From UBA11524 sp963617205 (GTDB lineage: Bacteria; Bacillota; Clostridia; Christensenellales; Aristaeellaceae): a stretch of DNA of 21,604 nt. The DNA lies in NCBI GenBank assembly GCA_963617205.1, contig CAVEOA010000031.1, positions 1 through 21,604 of the forward strand, read 5' to 3'. Shown here in pieces: positions 1 through 7,973 of this stretch. Below the pieces are notes generated by a model that was given only the letters and a program-made list of their open reading frames with translations, had not been told where the DNA came from and made no database searches. How positions within the stretch are numbered: position 1 is the first letter of the stretch; every line of letters begins with the position of its first letter. Position numbers and translations under genes: made by a program.

Positions 1-2
1 TC

Positions 3-350
3 CGGCAGGGGCGCGTGAACCTGAAGGAATCCTGGGCGCAAATCCGCAACGGCGAAATCTGGGTCGAGGGCATGCATATCAGCCCGTATGATCAGGGGAA
101 CATTTTCAACAAGGATCCGATGCGCCCCAAGAAGCTGCTGATGCACAAGAACGAAATCCGCAAGCTGGACGGTCTTGTTGCCCGTCAGGGGTATACGCTC
201 GTTCCGCTGGAGATTTACCTCAAGGACGGCAGGATGAAGCTGCAGCTCGGTCTTTGCCGCGGCAAGGCGGAGCACGACAAGCGTGACACCATTGCCAAGC
301 GCGATGCCGACCGCGATATCCGCCGTGCGCTCCGCGAGCACAACAAGTGA
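3..350 (+). CDS. smpB: SsrA-binding protein SmpB, 3' part (5' end outside window)
   Basis: SmpB binds tmRNA and delivers it to stalled ribosomes for trans-translation in the cytoplasm. The frame is open to the left window edge and reads RQGRVNLKES, which matches the conserved SmpB stretch after the beta-barrel start. Other family hallmarks follow: MHISPYDQGN, the DPMRPKKLLMHKNEI stretch, and the basic C-terminal tail KRDTIAKRDADRDIRRAL that becomes helical in the decoding centre. Only about the last 115 residues are present; the family is usually about 150, so roughly 35-40 N-terminal residues lie outside. The GTG at 15 is an internal codon, not the start. The tmRNA gene begins 42 bases after the stop, the usual smpB-ssrA pairing, which supports the call. 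Confidence 0.96.
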   Translation, partial: RQGRVNLKESWAQIRNGEIWVEGMHISPYDQGNIFNKDPMRPKKLLMHKNEIRKLDGLVARQGYTLVPLEIYLKDGRMKLQLGLCRGKAEHDKRDTIAKRDADRDIRRALREHNK

Positions 351-392
351 CCTGATGCTGATCTACTGGAAGCGCTGTTTGTCAGGCAATAC

Positions 393-738
393 GGGGATGA
401 TCCGGTTTCGACGGGGGTTGTCGAGGGCGGAATAAGCGAGCCGTGGACCCTGGCCACGTTAAAACGGGGAAATTAAAGTAACTGACAATAATCAGTACGC
501 TTTCGCTGCCTAATTAGGCGGCGACGCTGGCCCGGTCTGCCCGCTTGACCGGTTCCCGGCGCCATTCAAGCGGGGAACGAGCGCATGTAAGCTTTGCCAT
601 GCGTCCGTAACATGAAGCTACTGAACGAAGCAGCCTGACTGCGGGCGTCTTCGCAAGGGAATGTCAAATCACAGCCTGCGCTCGGAGAAAGTTCTGCAAG
701 CGAGCCTTCGGACAGGGGTTCGACTCCCCTCATCTCCA
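393..738 (+). ncRNA. ssrA: transfer-messenger RNA (tmRNA)
   Basis: This RNA rescues stalled ribosomes together with SmpB. The 5' end GGGGATGATCCGGTTTCGAC is the canonical tmRNA start. It pairs as an acceptor stem with CATCTCC at 731-737, followed by discriminator A at 738. The T arm GGGGTTCGACTCCCC lies just before that. The CCA end is not encoded (TCT follows), so it must be added after transcription. The mRNA-like tag reading frame sits at about 481-513 and ends in the degradation signal ...YAFAA. The length of about 346 nt is normal for a one-piece tmRNA. Confidence 0.96.
481..513 (+). other. tmRNA proteolysis tag reading frame
   Basis: Reading back from the TAA at 511-513 gives a tag ending in DNNQYAFAA. 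If the resume codon is ACT at 481, the tag is TDNNQYAFAA; if it is the GTA just before, the tag is VTDNNQYAFAA. The hydrophobic C-terminal end ending in AA is the usual ClpXP recognition signal. The resume codon is the uncertain part, because many tags begin with Ala or Gly codons and none stands at the expected place here. Confidence 0.7.
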
Positions 739-742
739 TCTT

Positions 743-783
743 AAGTCCACCGTAATTCTGTTAGAATTACGGTGGACTTTTTT
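743..783 (+). terminator. Rho-independent terminator after ssrA
   Basis: A perfect 17-bp stem (743-759 with 763-779), a three-base loop GTT, and a T run at 778-783 lie 5 bases after the tmRNA 3' end. The region 739-1042 holds only this terminator and the promoter/operator of the next gene; no small ORF with a convincing start was seen there. Confidence 0.93.
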
Positions 784-960
784 GTACTCTTAAAGCATGC
801 GCACTGCCCAGATAATTGCCTGCCCTGCTCTCATCAACATTGCCGCTCAGGCAGGGGTTGCCAAGCGTTCCGTTCAGCATGGCAGGGCTCAACACTGACT
901 GGCATACAAATGGGTGTTTTCTGTAATGACGTGCGGAAGTCATCGAAATCGTCCGTTCTA

Positions 961-978
961 TTGACAAAACCTTGTCAA
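961..978. promoter_or_regulatory. Candidate operator palindrome over the -35 box
   Basis: TTGACAA-AACC-TTGTCAA is a perfect 7-bp inverted repeat with a 4-base spacer. Its left arm contains the -35 hexamer and its right arm lies in the promoter spacer. A dimeric repressor bound here would block RNA polymerase. The cognate regulator is not encoded next to it and cannot be named. Confidence 0.55.
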
Positions 979-990
979 GCGGATTATAAT
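961..990 (+). promoter_or_regulatory. Sigma-A promoter of the flavoprotein gene
   Basis: Perfect consensus hexamers TTGACA (961-966) and TATAAT (985-990) are separated by 18 bases. Transcription should start near 997, leaving a leader of about 45 nt before the ATG at 1043. A palindrome covers the -35 element (listed separately), so this otherwise strong promoter is probably repressible. Confidence 0.85.
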
Positions 991-1042
991 GCGCGTGACG
1001 AAAAGGTGATACTTTTCGAACGATTAGGAAGGGGAAAACAAG

Positions 1043-2863
1043 ATGAGAAAGGCGAAGATGATTCTTGGCCTGCTGCTGACCGTTGCGATGCTCATGGGTC
1101 TCGTTCCCGTGATGGCGGAATCTCCGGTGGCAGAAGCTGTGCTCACCGACGGCACCTATGTCGGTACTGGCAAGGGCATGCATTCCAATATTGAAGTGAC
1201 CGTGACCGTGGCAGAGGGCAAGATTGCCGACGTCACCATCAACTATCACGGCGAGACCGCCGGCGTGTCAGATCCGGCCATCGAGCAGATTCCTGCGGCG
1301 ATTGTGGCTGCGAACTCTGCGGATGTGGACGTGGTCTCCGGCGCAACGTTGACGTCCAACGGCATCATGGAGGCCGTCAAGAACGCGCTGAGCGGCGAAA
1401 CCGAGGAGCAGAGCACGGAGCTGACCATTGAGCCCGACATGATTGTTGTCGGTGCAGGCATGGCGGGTCTGGTCGCAACGGCTCGCGGCGTTGAGCTGGG
1501 TCTGAAGGTGCTGGTGCTGGAAGAAAGCGTCCGCACTGGCGGCTGCATCCACTATGCCGGCGGCACCATCAGCGGTGCCGGCTTCAAGATTCAGCAGGAA
1601 AACGGCGTGGAGGATACGCCTGAATCCTTCTATCAGGATATCGAGGCGCTTGGCGGCGAAGGCGAATTCAACAAGGAGCTTGCCAAGACCCACACGGAGC
1701 GCGCAAAGGACGCCATCGACTGGCTGGATGAAGACCTGCATGTGGACTTCGGTGACCGCGGCCTTGTCGGCGGCGCATACACCGCGATGAAGACGCTCCG
1801 CGTCACCCGTGCACTCGGTTCCTATTCCATGGGTGCTGCCAATGCTTATCTTGAGCCGCTGAACGAGCGTCTTGAGCAGGCAATCGCGGATGGCAACGCA
1901 CAGATTATGTACAACACGACCGTGACCGAGCTGCTTGTCGAGGGTGATCAGGTGGTCGGCGTGAAGGCCGGCGACCTCGAGTTCCGCGCAAACAACGTGG
2001 TGCTTGCAACCGGCGGCTACGCCTACAACGAAGACCTGCTGAAGCTGACGGGCTTTGAAAATGTCATTTCCTGCGCACCCAGCACGTCCAACGGCTCCGG
2101 CTTCCTGCTGGCAAAGGCTGTCGGCGGTGTCTATGACAACATGGACGAAATTGTGAACTTCTACGGCGGCGGCGTTCCCACGGATGGCTTCGCAATGAAG
2201 TACCAGATCAACAGCAAGTATCCCGGCATGATTTATGTCAATACGGATGGCGACCGCGTCGGTGTGGAAGAGTCTGCCACCAGCGCCATGTGGTATGGGC
2301 AGAAGGAAAGCAAGCTGTACGCCGTCATCTCCGGCAACATGGTCGATGCCGAGCAGGCGTTCCTGAAGCACCCGATGATGAACAAGGCTGTGCTGGAGAA
2401 TAACGGCTGGGACAAGCTCGAAGAGCTGGCGGCTGCCGGCAACTGTGTCTACAAGGCAGACACGCTGGAAGAACTGGCGCAGATGATCGGCGCTGAGAAC
2501 CTTGTCGCAACCATCGAAGCGTACAATGCGGACGTGGTGACCGGCACTGACACGGCATTCGGACGTTCGTCTGATAACATGATTGCCTTCAAGGAAGGTC
2601 CGTATTATGCGGTCGTGACCGTTCCGTATGTGTGGTCAGGCACGTCCGGCGGTGTCCGTGCGAACGGCGATGGCTATCTCGTGCGTGAAGACGGCTCCGT
2701 GATCAACGGTCTGTCGCTTGCCGGCGAAATTCTTGGTCCGAGCAACATTCTGGGCAAGATCAACTTCGGCGGCATCAACCACTCCATGTGCGCCACCTGG
2801 GGCATCATTGCCGCAGAGCACGCCGCAGAGAGCGTTGCCGAGAACGCCGCAGAGGCGGAGTAA
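1043..2863 (+). CDS. Secreted FMN- and FAD-binding flavoprotein reductase (fumarate reductase-like family)
   Basis: 606 residues. Residues 1-25 form a signal peptide (MRKAK, hydrophobic core, VMA-ES) with no lipobox Cys. Residues about 34-117 are an FMN-binding domain with the flavinylation motif DVVSGAT (Thr102), where ApbE-type transferases attach FMN covalently. From about 132 comes an FAD-binding domain with the GAGMAG dinucleotide motif and the ATGGYAYN, TSGGVRANGDGY and GGINHSMCATWG segments typical of flavocytochrome c/UrdA-like reductases. No haem motif (CxxCH) is seen, so electrons probably arrive through FMN. The Arg used as proton donor in fumarate reductases appears missing: the equivalent stretch GVEESATSAM has none, giving Thr near 413, so the acceptor is probably not fumarate. 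The start is supported by AGGAAGGGG upstream. The gene stands alone between its own promoter and terminator. Confidence 0.88.
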   Translation: MRKAKMILGLLLTVAMLMGLVPVMAESPVAEAVLTDGTYVGTGKGMHSNIEVTVTVAEGKIADVTINYHGETAGVSDPAIEQIPAAIVAANSADVDVVSGATLTSNGIMEAVKNALSGETEEQSTELTIEPDMIVVGAGMAGLVATARGVELGLKVLVLEESVRTGGCIHYAGGTISGAGFKIQQENGVEDTPESFYQDIEALGGEGEFNKELAKTHTERAKDAIDWLDEDLHVDFGDRGLVGGAYTAMKTLRVTRALGSYSMGAANAYLEPLNERLEQAIADGNAQIMYNTTVTELLVEGDQVVGVKAGDLEFRANNVVLATGGYAYNEDLLKLTGFENVISCAPSTSNGSGFLLAKAVGGVYDNMDEIVNFYGGGVPTDGFAMKYQINSKYPGMIYVNTDGDRVGVEESATSAMWYGQKESKLYAVISGNMVDAEQAFLKHPMMNKAVLENNGWDKLEELAAAGNCVYKADTLEELAQMIGAENLVATIEAYNADVVTGTDTAFGRSSDNMIAFKEGPYYAVVTVPYVWSGTSGGVRANGDGYLVREDGSVINGLSLAGEILGPSNILGKINFGGINHSMCATWGIIAAEHAAESVAENAAEAE

Positions 2864-2876
2864 TCAATCGCAAAAC

Positions 2877-2917
2877 AAAAAGGACTGCTGCAGAGCAATT
2901 TGCAGCGGTCCTTTTTT
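2877..2917. terminator. Bidirectional terminator between convergent genes
   Basis: The stem AAGGACTGCTGCA pairs with TGCAGCGGTCCTT (one G-T wobble) around the loop GAGCAATT. It is preceded by A residues and followed by CTTTTTT. It sits 13 bases after the flavoprotein stop and 61 bases beyond the stop of the convergent flippase gene. The flanking A and T runs let it work in both directions. Confidence 0.88.
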
Positions 2918-2978
2918 ATGATGACCATGCGTTAAGTTTGCGTCATCAGCGGATAATTTCACCAATTATCGTACCACC

Positions 2979-4511
2979 TCATTTGTGCGGTATTCCCTTA
3001 ACCATCTTTTTGATTTGCGCCCATTCCGAACGTTCGAACACGACCAGCGCGTGCAGAAAAGCGCCGATAACGGCGCAAAGCAGCGCAACCGCAATCAATC
3101 CAACCCACGAGGACGGGTAGTGCAGCTTGCCAATGAGCGAGAAAACAGCAACGAGCAGGATGCTGCTGAACGTGTGCCTCACGAGCGTCGGATAAAAGGC
3201 AGTTTTCTTTATTTGCAGGCAGTGCGATACGTACAGCGGATTGAAAACGAAATTAACCAGCCACGACAGGACAGTGGTGGTCAGCACGACCGCGTAAATG
3301 CCCATGCCGCAATACCGGATGAGCACATACATGCCTCCGACATTCAGCAGACCGGAAAGAATCGTGATGAAGCAGGGAACCTTGACCTTGACCGTCAGAT
3401 TATAGCCGTAATAGAGCGGATAGACCGCGCCCTCAATGACGCAGCCGATGATGGTGACAATGGTAATGCCCTGCAGCAGGCTGATGTCCTGATTGGGCGT
3501 CCACAGCTGATAATATGCAGTGCCGAACACGGCAAGCCCGGCAAAGGCGATGTTGGAGACCATGCCGTTCAGCTTGATGCCCAGCTTGAAGGACGAAATC
3601 AGCGCCTTTTTGTCGCCGCTGGCGTAATACTTCAGCTGCATCGGCTGAAACGCAGTCGAAACAAGCTGGAAGAGCGTCGAGAAGATGGTCGAGAACGTCT
3701 TGACGATTGCCAGCTGACCGGCAGCCAAGGGTGACAGGAGCATGTTCGTAATCAGCAAATCAAGCCCTGTGTTCAGCGTATTGCCGAGGCTGTTCATTGA
3801 GCTCCAGATGCCGGCGCTCAGCAGCTGCTTCACTGTCCCGAAGGAAAAGCAGCCTTTCTGTAGTCTAAGCTCCGGCGTATAGCGGCGCGTCAGTCCGATG
3901 TTCATCAGGAGGACGACGGCGGAGGAGACAATCAGCCCGATGCCCACATAGTAAACATGCGGTGTGAGCATGGAGAACGCAATCAGCAGGAATGCCGCCT
4001 CCGCAAGATAGGAAATTGCACGTGCAAGGCTGCTCAATTCAAGGCGGTTCCTGATGGTCGTTGCCGTCTGAAAGACGGTGCTGCAGGAGAGAATCAGGAA
4101 ATTCAGCACGTCCAGCAGGAAGAGCTTCTTGACATCCCCCAGCAGATGGGTCGGAATTGTCAGGAACGCATCCAGCCTTGCGATGATGACCCCTGCCAGA
4201 ACGAAGATCACAACCGCCAGAAGAAGATCCGCGGCAAAGACGGAATTGAAGTAGACATTCGCCTGCTTCATATTGCCCTGATGATATTCAATCGAGATGT
4301 AACGGGCAGAAAAGGAATTGAGCGCAATGGTGAAAATCAGCGCGTAATCGGCGAATGTTTTTGCCAGCGAAACGAAGCCATATGCCTCCGTGCCGATGTT
4401 TTCGGTAATCATCGGTGTCAGCACCAGCGAAATCAGATAGTTCAGTGCGACAGCGAAGAACGAGAAGATCACCGAAACAATCAATTGTCTGCCTGTGCTT
4501 CTTGATGCCAT
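2979..4511 (-). CDS. Polysaccharide flippase, Wzx-like (MOP superfamily)
   Basis: A 510-residue, strongly hydrophobic protein with about 12-14 predicted membrane segments. The N-terminus (VIFSFFAVALNYLISLVLTP, then NIGTEAYGFVSLAKTFADYA) matches the lipid-linked oligosaccharide flippases of the polysaccharide biosynthesis family. These move undecaprenyl-pyrophosphate-linked repeat units across the cytoplasmic membrane. The ATG at 4511 has AGGAAAGG upstream and lies 18 bases after the stop of the polymerase-like gene. It is the last gene of the five-gene operon. The exact substrate cannot be read from sequence. Confidence 0.87.
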   Translation of the reverse strand: MASRSTGRQLIVSVIFSFFAVALNYLISLVLTPMITENIGTEAYGFVSLAKTFADYALIFTIALNSFSARYISIEYHQGNMKQANVYFNSVFAADLLLAVVIFVLAGVIIARLDAFLTIPTHLLGDVKKLFLLDVLNFLILSCSTVFQTATTIRNRLELSSLARAISYLAEAAFLLIAFSMLTPHVYYVGIGLIVSSAVVLLMNIGLTRRYTPELRLQKGCFSFGTVKQLLSAGIWSSMNSLGNTLNTGLDLLITNMLLSPLAAGQLAIVKTFSTIFSTLFQLVSTAFQPMQLKYYASGDKKALISSFKLGIKLNGMVSNIAFAGLAVFGTAYYQLWTPNQDISLLQGITIVTIIGCVIEGAVYPLYYGYNLTVKVKVPCFITILSGLLNVGGMYVLIRYCGMGIYAVVLTTTVLSWLVNFVFNPLYVSHCLQIKKTAFYPTLVRHTFSSILLVAVFSLIGKLHYPSSWVGLIAVALLCAVIGAFLHALVVFERSEWAQIKKMVKGIPHK

Positions 4512-4529
4512 GAGCTTTCCTTTCCTGAT

Positions 4530-5774
4530 TTACTTACAAGGTGTTTTCCCGGCAGGCTCGAGCCTCTCGTTGGATACGGTTCTCCCGTCGGAAAAGACGG
4601 CGCTCAGCACGGCGAGGTCGTAGAAGAACATGGACATTGCCTGACCGAAATAGTTTTCCATCATGCTCATGATGAAGAAGAGCAGCTGCACATAAAACGA
4701 GAAATCAAGGGCAAGGCTTGAGCCGTTCCTTTTCCTTTTGAGCGTCCGTATGAAAATCCAGAGGATGGGGGCAAACCAGATGACCGTGCCGATGATGCCG
4801 CGCTCGACAAGCACCGTCAAATATGCGTTGTCCACCAGTGAACCGCCGCCCGCCTCAATCGCCTGACCTACGCCGTAGCCGAAAAGCGGATGTTTCCAGA
4901 AGTTGTCCAGCGCGTTGCGCCAAATCTCCCGCCGACCGTTGAGCAGGTTGCCCGAAAGGCGCGAGAATTTATCCAGCAGCCCCTGCATGCCCGGGATTCT
5001 GTCAATGCCAAAGGAGAGCAGGAACGCGATGCCTGCAATCAGCAGCAGGATGCGCGACAGCTTGCTGCGGCTCGTATCAAAGTACACAACCATGAGAATC
5101 AGGAACAGCGCAAGGATAGAGCCGCGGCGCGTCGTGAACAGCACGCCGGTGATGAAGAGGGCAATCAGCCCAATGTTGATGAGCCGCTGTCGTCCCCGCT
5201 TTGCATATCGGGCGAGAACAGCAGCGGTGATAGCTCCGATGGTCATGTACATCGCCGTCATGCTCGTCTGCACCGTGAAGCCGTAGTAGGACGCATTGTA
5301 GGTCATCTGGAGAATGATGTCGCTGTGCGCGTAGGACGGCAGCAGGGGCAGGATCACCGCCTTGTAGACATCGGGCAGCAGCACCTGCAGGTAAATGCAT
5401 AGCAGATGGACGATGCAGAATGCCAGCGTGAATTTAAGCAGCCGCTCAGTGGACACATGACGCGCCATCATTGCGGCAACGCCGAGGTAAATGAAGAAGT
5501 AGAGCGCATCGATGACCGAATTCCATGCGTCTGCGGCAAAAAAGCACAGCGGAAGCCCTGCAAGCAGACTCAGGAACAGCACCGCCTCCGTTTTCCTGAC
5601 CGACTGCTTCTTCCAGATAAGGCTGACTGCACCGATGCAGAACATGACAGGCCAGAAAATCTGCGGATTCAATCGCAGCACAAAGGAGGATGCAAAGAAA
5701 AAATGCCACAGGATGATGAAAGCTGCCAGCTCATACAGCTTCGATGATTGGGAAATGCCGCGTGGGGATGTCAT
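4530..5774 (-). CDS. O-antigen polymerase/ligase-like membrane protein (Wzy/WaaL type)
   Basis: About 414 residues with about 10-12 hydrophobic segments. Near residues 285-335 it carries the Wzy_C-type loop: NGRREIWRNALDNFWKHPLF, then GYGVGQAIE, then DNAYLTVLVERGIIG. This loop is characteristic of O-antigen polymerases and ligases. The frame is open further upstream to 5810, but I chose the ATG at 5774 because AGGAAAGGAGG lies 7 bases before it. This also removes an overlap with the preceding glycosyltransferase, leaving a 25-base gap. Next to a Wzx-like flippase, its likely job is polymerising repeat units on the outer face of the membrane. Ligase rather than polymerase activity cannot be excluded. 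Confidence 0.85.
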   Translation of the reverse strand: MTSPRGISQSSKLYELAAFIILWHFFFASSFVLRLNPQIFWPVMFCIGAVSLIWKKQSVRKTEAVLFLSLLAGLPLCFFAADAWNSVIDALYFFIYLGVAAMMARHVSTERLLKFTLAFCIVHLLCIYLQVLLPDVYKAVILPLLPSYAHSDIILQMTYNASYYGFTVQTSMTAMYMTIGAITAAVLARYAKRGRQRLINIGLIALFITGVLFTTRRGSILALFLILMVVYFDTSRSKLSRILLLIAGIAFLLSFGIDRIPGMQGLLDKFSRLSGNLLNGRREIWRNALDNFWKHPLFGYGVGQAIEAGGGSLVDNAYLTVLVERGIIGTVIWFAPILWIFIRTLKRKRNGSSLALDFSFYVQLLFFIMSMMENYFGQAMSMFFYDLAVLSAVFSDGRTVSNERLEPAGKTPCK

Positions 5775-5799
5775 TCGCTGTCCTCCTTTCCTGCGAAGC

Positions 5800-6897
5800 T
5801 CATGCACCAATTAGCCTGTCAAGCAGCTGCCGTATATTCCTCTGCCAATCGTATGTTTTTTCATAGTATTCGCTGATGTGCGGGTCAGCCGCTGCGGTTC
5901 TTTTCTCCGCATAGGTCCGCAGAAGCTGCCGCAGCTGCATTTCGTCCACAAAGACATCTCCCGTCAACCCCTGCACGATTAGCTCCTGCAAACCGTTGAT
6001 GGCAGACCCGATGACCGGCTTGCCGAATTTGTATGCGATTGGCAGCACGCCGCTTTGGGAGGCCTCACGGTACGGCAGGACAACCACGCCGCAATGCTCA
6101 AACAGCCAGATCATTTCGCCGTCGGTAATAAAGCGGCAGATGCACACGGTCTGATTCTCCGCCGAGGTCACGCAGCTTTCGCCAGTCAGGTTGACGCCGG
6201 CAATAACCACAGGCAGATGATAGGCAGCATCGCGGCAATTCGCCGCCTGCGCCTGAATCAGCCGGTCAACGCCCTTATAAACGTCGATGCGCCCGAAGAA
6301 GAGCGCGAAGCCATCCGAAGCATCAAGCTGCGTTAGCTCCGGCGGCATGACGGACTCGGCAGGCATCACATGCGCGCCCAGCGGAAACAGCGCCGTCTTG
6401 TTGGCATGCTGTGGGTATTTTTCGCAGAAAAGCTGAAGCGAATGCTTGGACAGCAGAATGATTGTCCGAACGTGACGATAAGCGCGCCTTGCCATGAATT
6501 TGCGGAACTTTTCGGACAGCTCGCTGTAGAGCGTCGGATGATGCGGATGCGGCGTTACGTCATGAATCACAATGGCGCAGTCAACACGCCCTGCAAGCGC
6601 GTTCATGATGGCAGCGCACCGAACCGTGTCATCCGTTGCAATGACGCAGCGAGGCTGCATCGCCGTGATTTGCTTTGCCAGCTCCTGAACATGCTTCTCC
6701 AGACCATGCGCGAATTTGGGAAAGTGATATTCGCTGATTGCATCGTGGAGGCTTTCAGGACACTTTGCCTTCGTCCCCTCAGGCACGAAAAGCACAAAGG
6801 GCACGCCCATCTCCCGGAACGTCATCGCTATTTGATTCGTGAACTGCAGCAGTCCGCCGTGATTGAGCGCCGTAAACAGAACGATTTTCTCATGCAT
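5800..6897 (-). CDS. Glycosyltransferase, GT-B fold (GT4-like)
   Basis: About 365 residues. The N-terminal Rossmann-like start (KIVLFTALNHGGLLQFTNQI), the central FFGRIDVYKGVDRLIQA segment opening the C-terminal domain, and the nucleotide-sugar region REASQSGVLPIAYKFGKPVI place it among GT4-type retaining glycosyltransferases. The usual E-x7-E motif is degenerate here. The start was set at the ATG at 6897, with AAAGGCGGAG upstream. It overlaps the preceding gene by eight bases (ATGCATGA), which indicates translational coupling. It is presumably a cytoplasmic enzyme adding one sugar to the lipid-linked repeat unit. Donor and acceptor are unknown. Confidence 0.8.
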   Translation of the reverse strand: MHEKIVLFTALNHGGLLQFTNQIAMTFREMGVPFVLFVPEGTKAKCPESLHDAISEYHFPKFAHGLEKHVQELAKQITAMQPRCVIATDDTVRCAAIMNALAGRVDCAIVIHDVTPHPHHPTLYSELSEKFRKFMARRAYRHVRTIILLSKHSLQLFCEKYPQHANKTALFPLGAHVMPAESVMPPELTQLDASDGFALFFGRIDVYKGVDRLIQAQAANCRDAAYHLPVVIAGVNLTGESCVTSAENQTVCICRFITDGEMIWLFEHCGVVVLPYREASQSGVLPIAYKFGKPVIGSAINGLQELIVQGLTGDVFVDEMQLRQLLRTYAEKRTAAADPHISEYYEKTYDWQRNIRQLLDRLIGA

Positions 6898-7963
6898 GCG
6901 GTTTCTCCGCCTTTCGCGCACATTGCTGATACACCATGTCAAGCGCCGCCTTGTACGCACCGCAGTCAAGCAGCGAAGCAGCCCTGTCGATTACCGCATC
7001 ATGCTGACGATTGTGCAGCGCATCATCCGTCAGAAGGCGGACAGCGGCATCCGCAAGCTCGTCATTGTCCTCGCGCAGGAAACCGGTGCAGCCGTCCTCA
7101 ATCAGCTCCGCCAACCCGTCTGTGGGGGTGCAGACAATCGGTACGCCGAGCGCCATCGCCTCCAGTGCGCACATCGGCAGCCCTTCCCATCGCGAGGTCA
7201 TCAGCATCAAACGGGCACTTTGGATGATCTTGTATGGATTAGTGCAGTAACCGAGAAGGTCAACACAATCCGTCAAATGCAATTCCTGACGTTTTTTTTC
7301 GACCGCATCAAGCAGTTCACCCGTGCCGATGACCGCAGCCCTCATTGTCGGGCAGCGCTTTGCGATTGCTGCGAGCACGTCCATCAGCCGTTCGGGGTTC
7401 TTGGGATAGGTCAGCCGACCCACATAGACGATATCGTAGCGGTATTCAGCCGTGTCCGCCGCTGCTCTTTTCCGAACCTCGTCAATGTCGATGACGTTGT
7501 ACAGAATGCTGCTTTTTTTTGCGAATCGGCGGTGAAACGCGTAACCCTCATAGGATGATTTCGACACCCAGAAGATGTGTGCAGCCTTGTGTGCAGCGAT
7601 GGCATACGCCGCCGCCTTCAGGGAAAGCGTGCGCGAGTTATAATTGTTGTTGTGGATATGTGAAATCAGCGGAATTTTGCCGCATGTCAGCGCTGCGAAA
7701 AGACTCGCCTTCATGTCATGCGCGTGAATGATATCCGGCTGTGTTTCGCGAATGACGCGCGCGACTTCCTTCGGCGAACGAACCGCCATCGGGACGAAAG
7801 GGACGCCTCTGCATTCGAGCGCTGCGCGGATGTTCTCCCCTTCTACGCCGCAAAAAAGCATTTCCGTGTCGGGATCATCCCGGTACATCACAACAATCTG
7901 GCAAACGACATTTTCCGCGCCGGAAAAGGCATCCGCCATTGTGATGTGCAAAATCCTTCTCAT
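6890..7963 (-). CDS. Glycosyltransferase family 4 protein
   Basis: 357 residues. The N-terminal domain has the GT4 opening RILHITMADAFSGAENVV, the PDIIHAHDMKASLFAAL segment and SHIHNNNYN. The C-terminal domain has YVGRLTYPKNPERLMDVLAA, and the E-x7-E motif lies within EGLPMCALEAMALGVPIV, followed by DGLAELIEDGCTGFL. These features bind the nucleotide-sugar donor in retaining GT-B enzymes. The ATG at 7963 has GAGGAGA upstream and starts 10 bases after the stop of the preceding glycosyltransferase. It is the second gene of the minus-strand exopolysaccharide operon. Confidence 0.9.
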   Translation of the reverse strand: MRRILHITMADAFSGAENVVCQIVVMYRDDPDTEMLFCGVEGENIRAALECRGVPFVPMAVRSPKEVARVIRETQPDIIHAHDMKASLFAALTCGKIPLISHIHNNNYNSRTLSLKAAAYAIAAHKAAHIFWVSKSSYEGYAFHRRFAKKSSILYNVIDIDEVRKRAAADTAEYRYDIVYVGRLTYPKNPERLMDVLAAIAKRCPTMRAAVIGTGELLDAVEKKRQELHLTDCVDLLGYCTNPYKIIQSARLMLMTSRWEGLPMCALEAMALGVPIVCTPTDGLAELIEDGCTGFLREDNDELADAAVRLLTDDALHNRQHDAVIDRAASLLDCGAYKAALDMVYQQCARKAEKPHA

Positions 7964-7973
7964 CGTTTTCTCC

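Noticed and set aside
818..865. Possible hairpin between CCTGCC and GGCAGG in the spacer before the flavoprotein
   Set aside because: Only six pairs with a loop of more than 25 bases and no T run; likely chance.
767..1249. Open frame of 160 codons on the minus strand
   Set aside because: It runs across the ssrA terminator, a consensus promoter and the flavoprotein start, and has no recognisable domain or ribosome site.
1268..2371. Long minus-strand open frame (367 codons) inside the flavoprotein gene
   Set aside because: It lies wholly antisense to a well-supported gene, and its composition is that of a reverse-complement shadow in GC-rich sequence.
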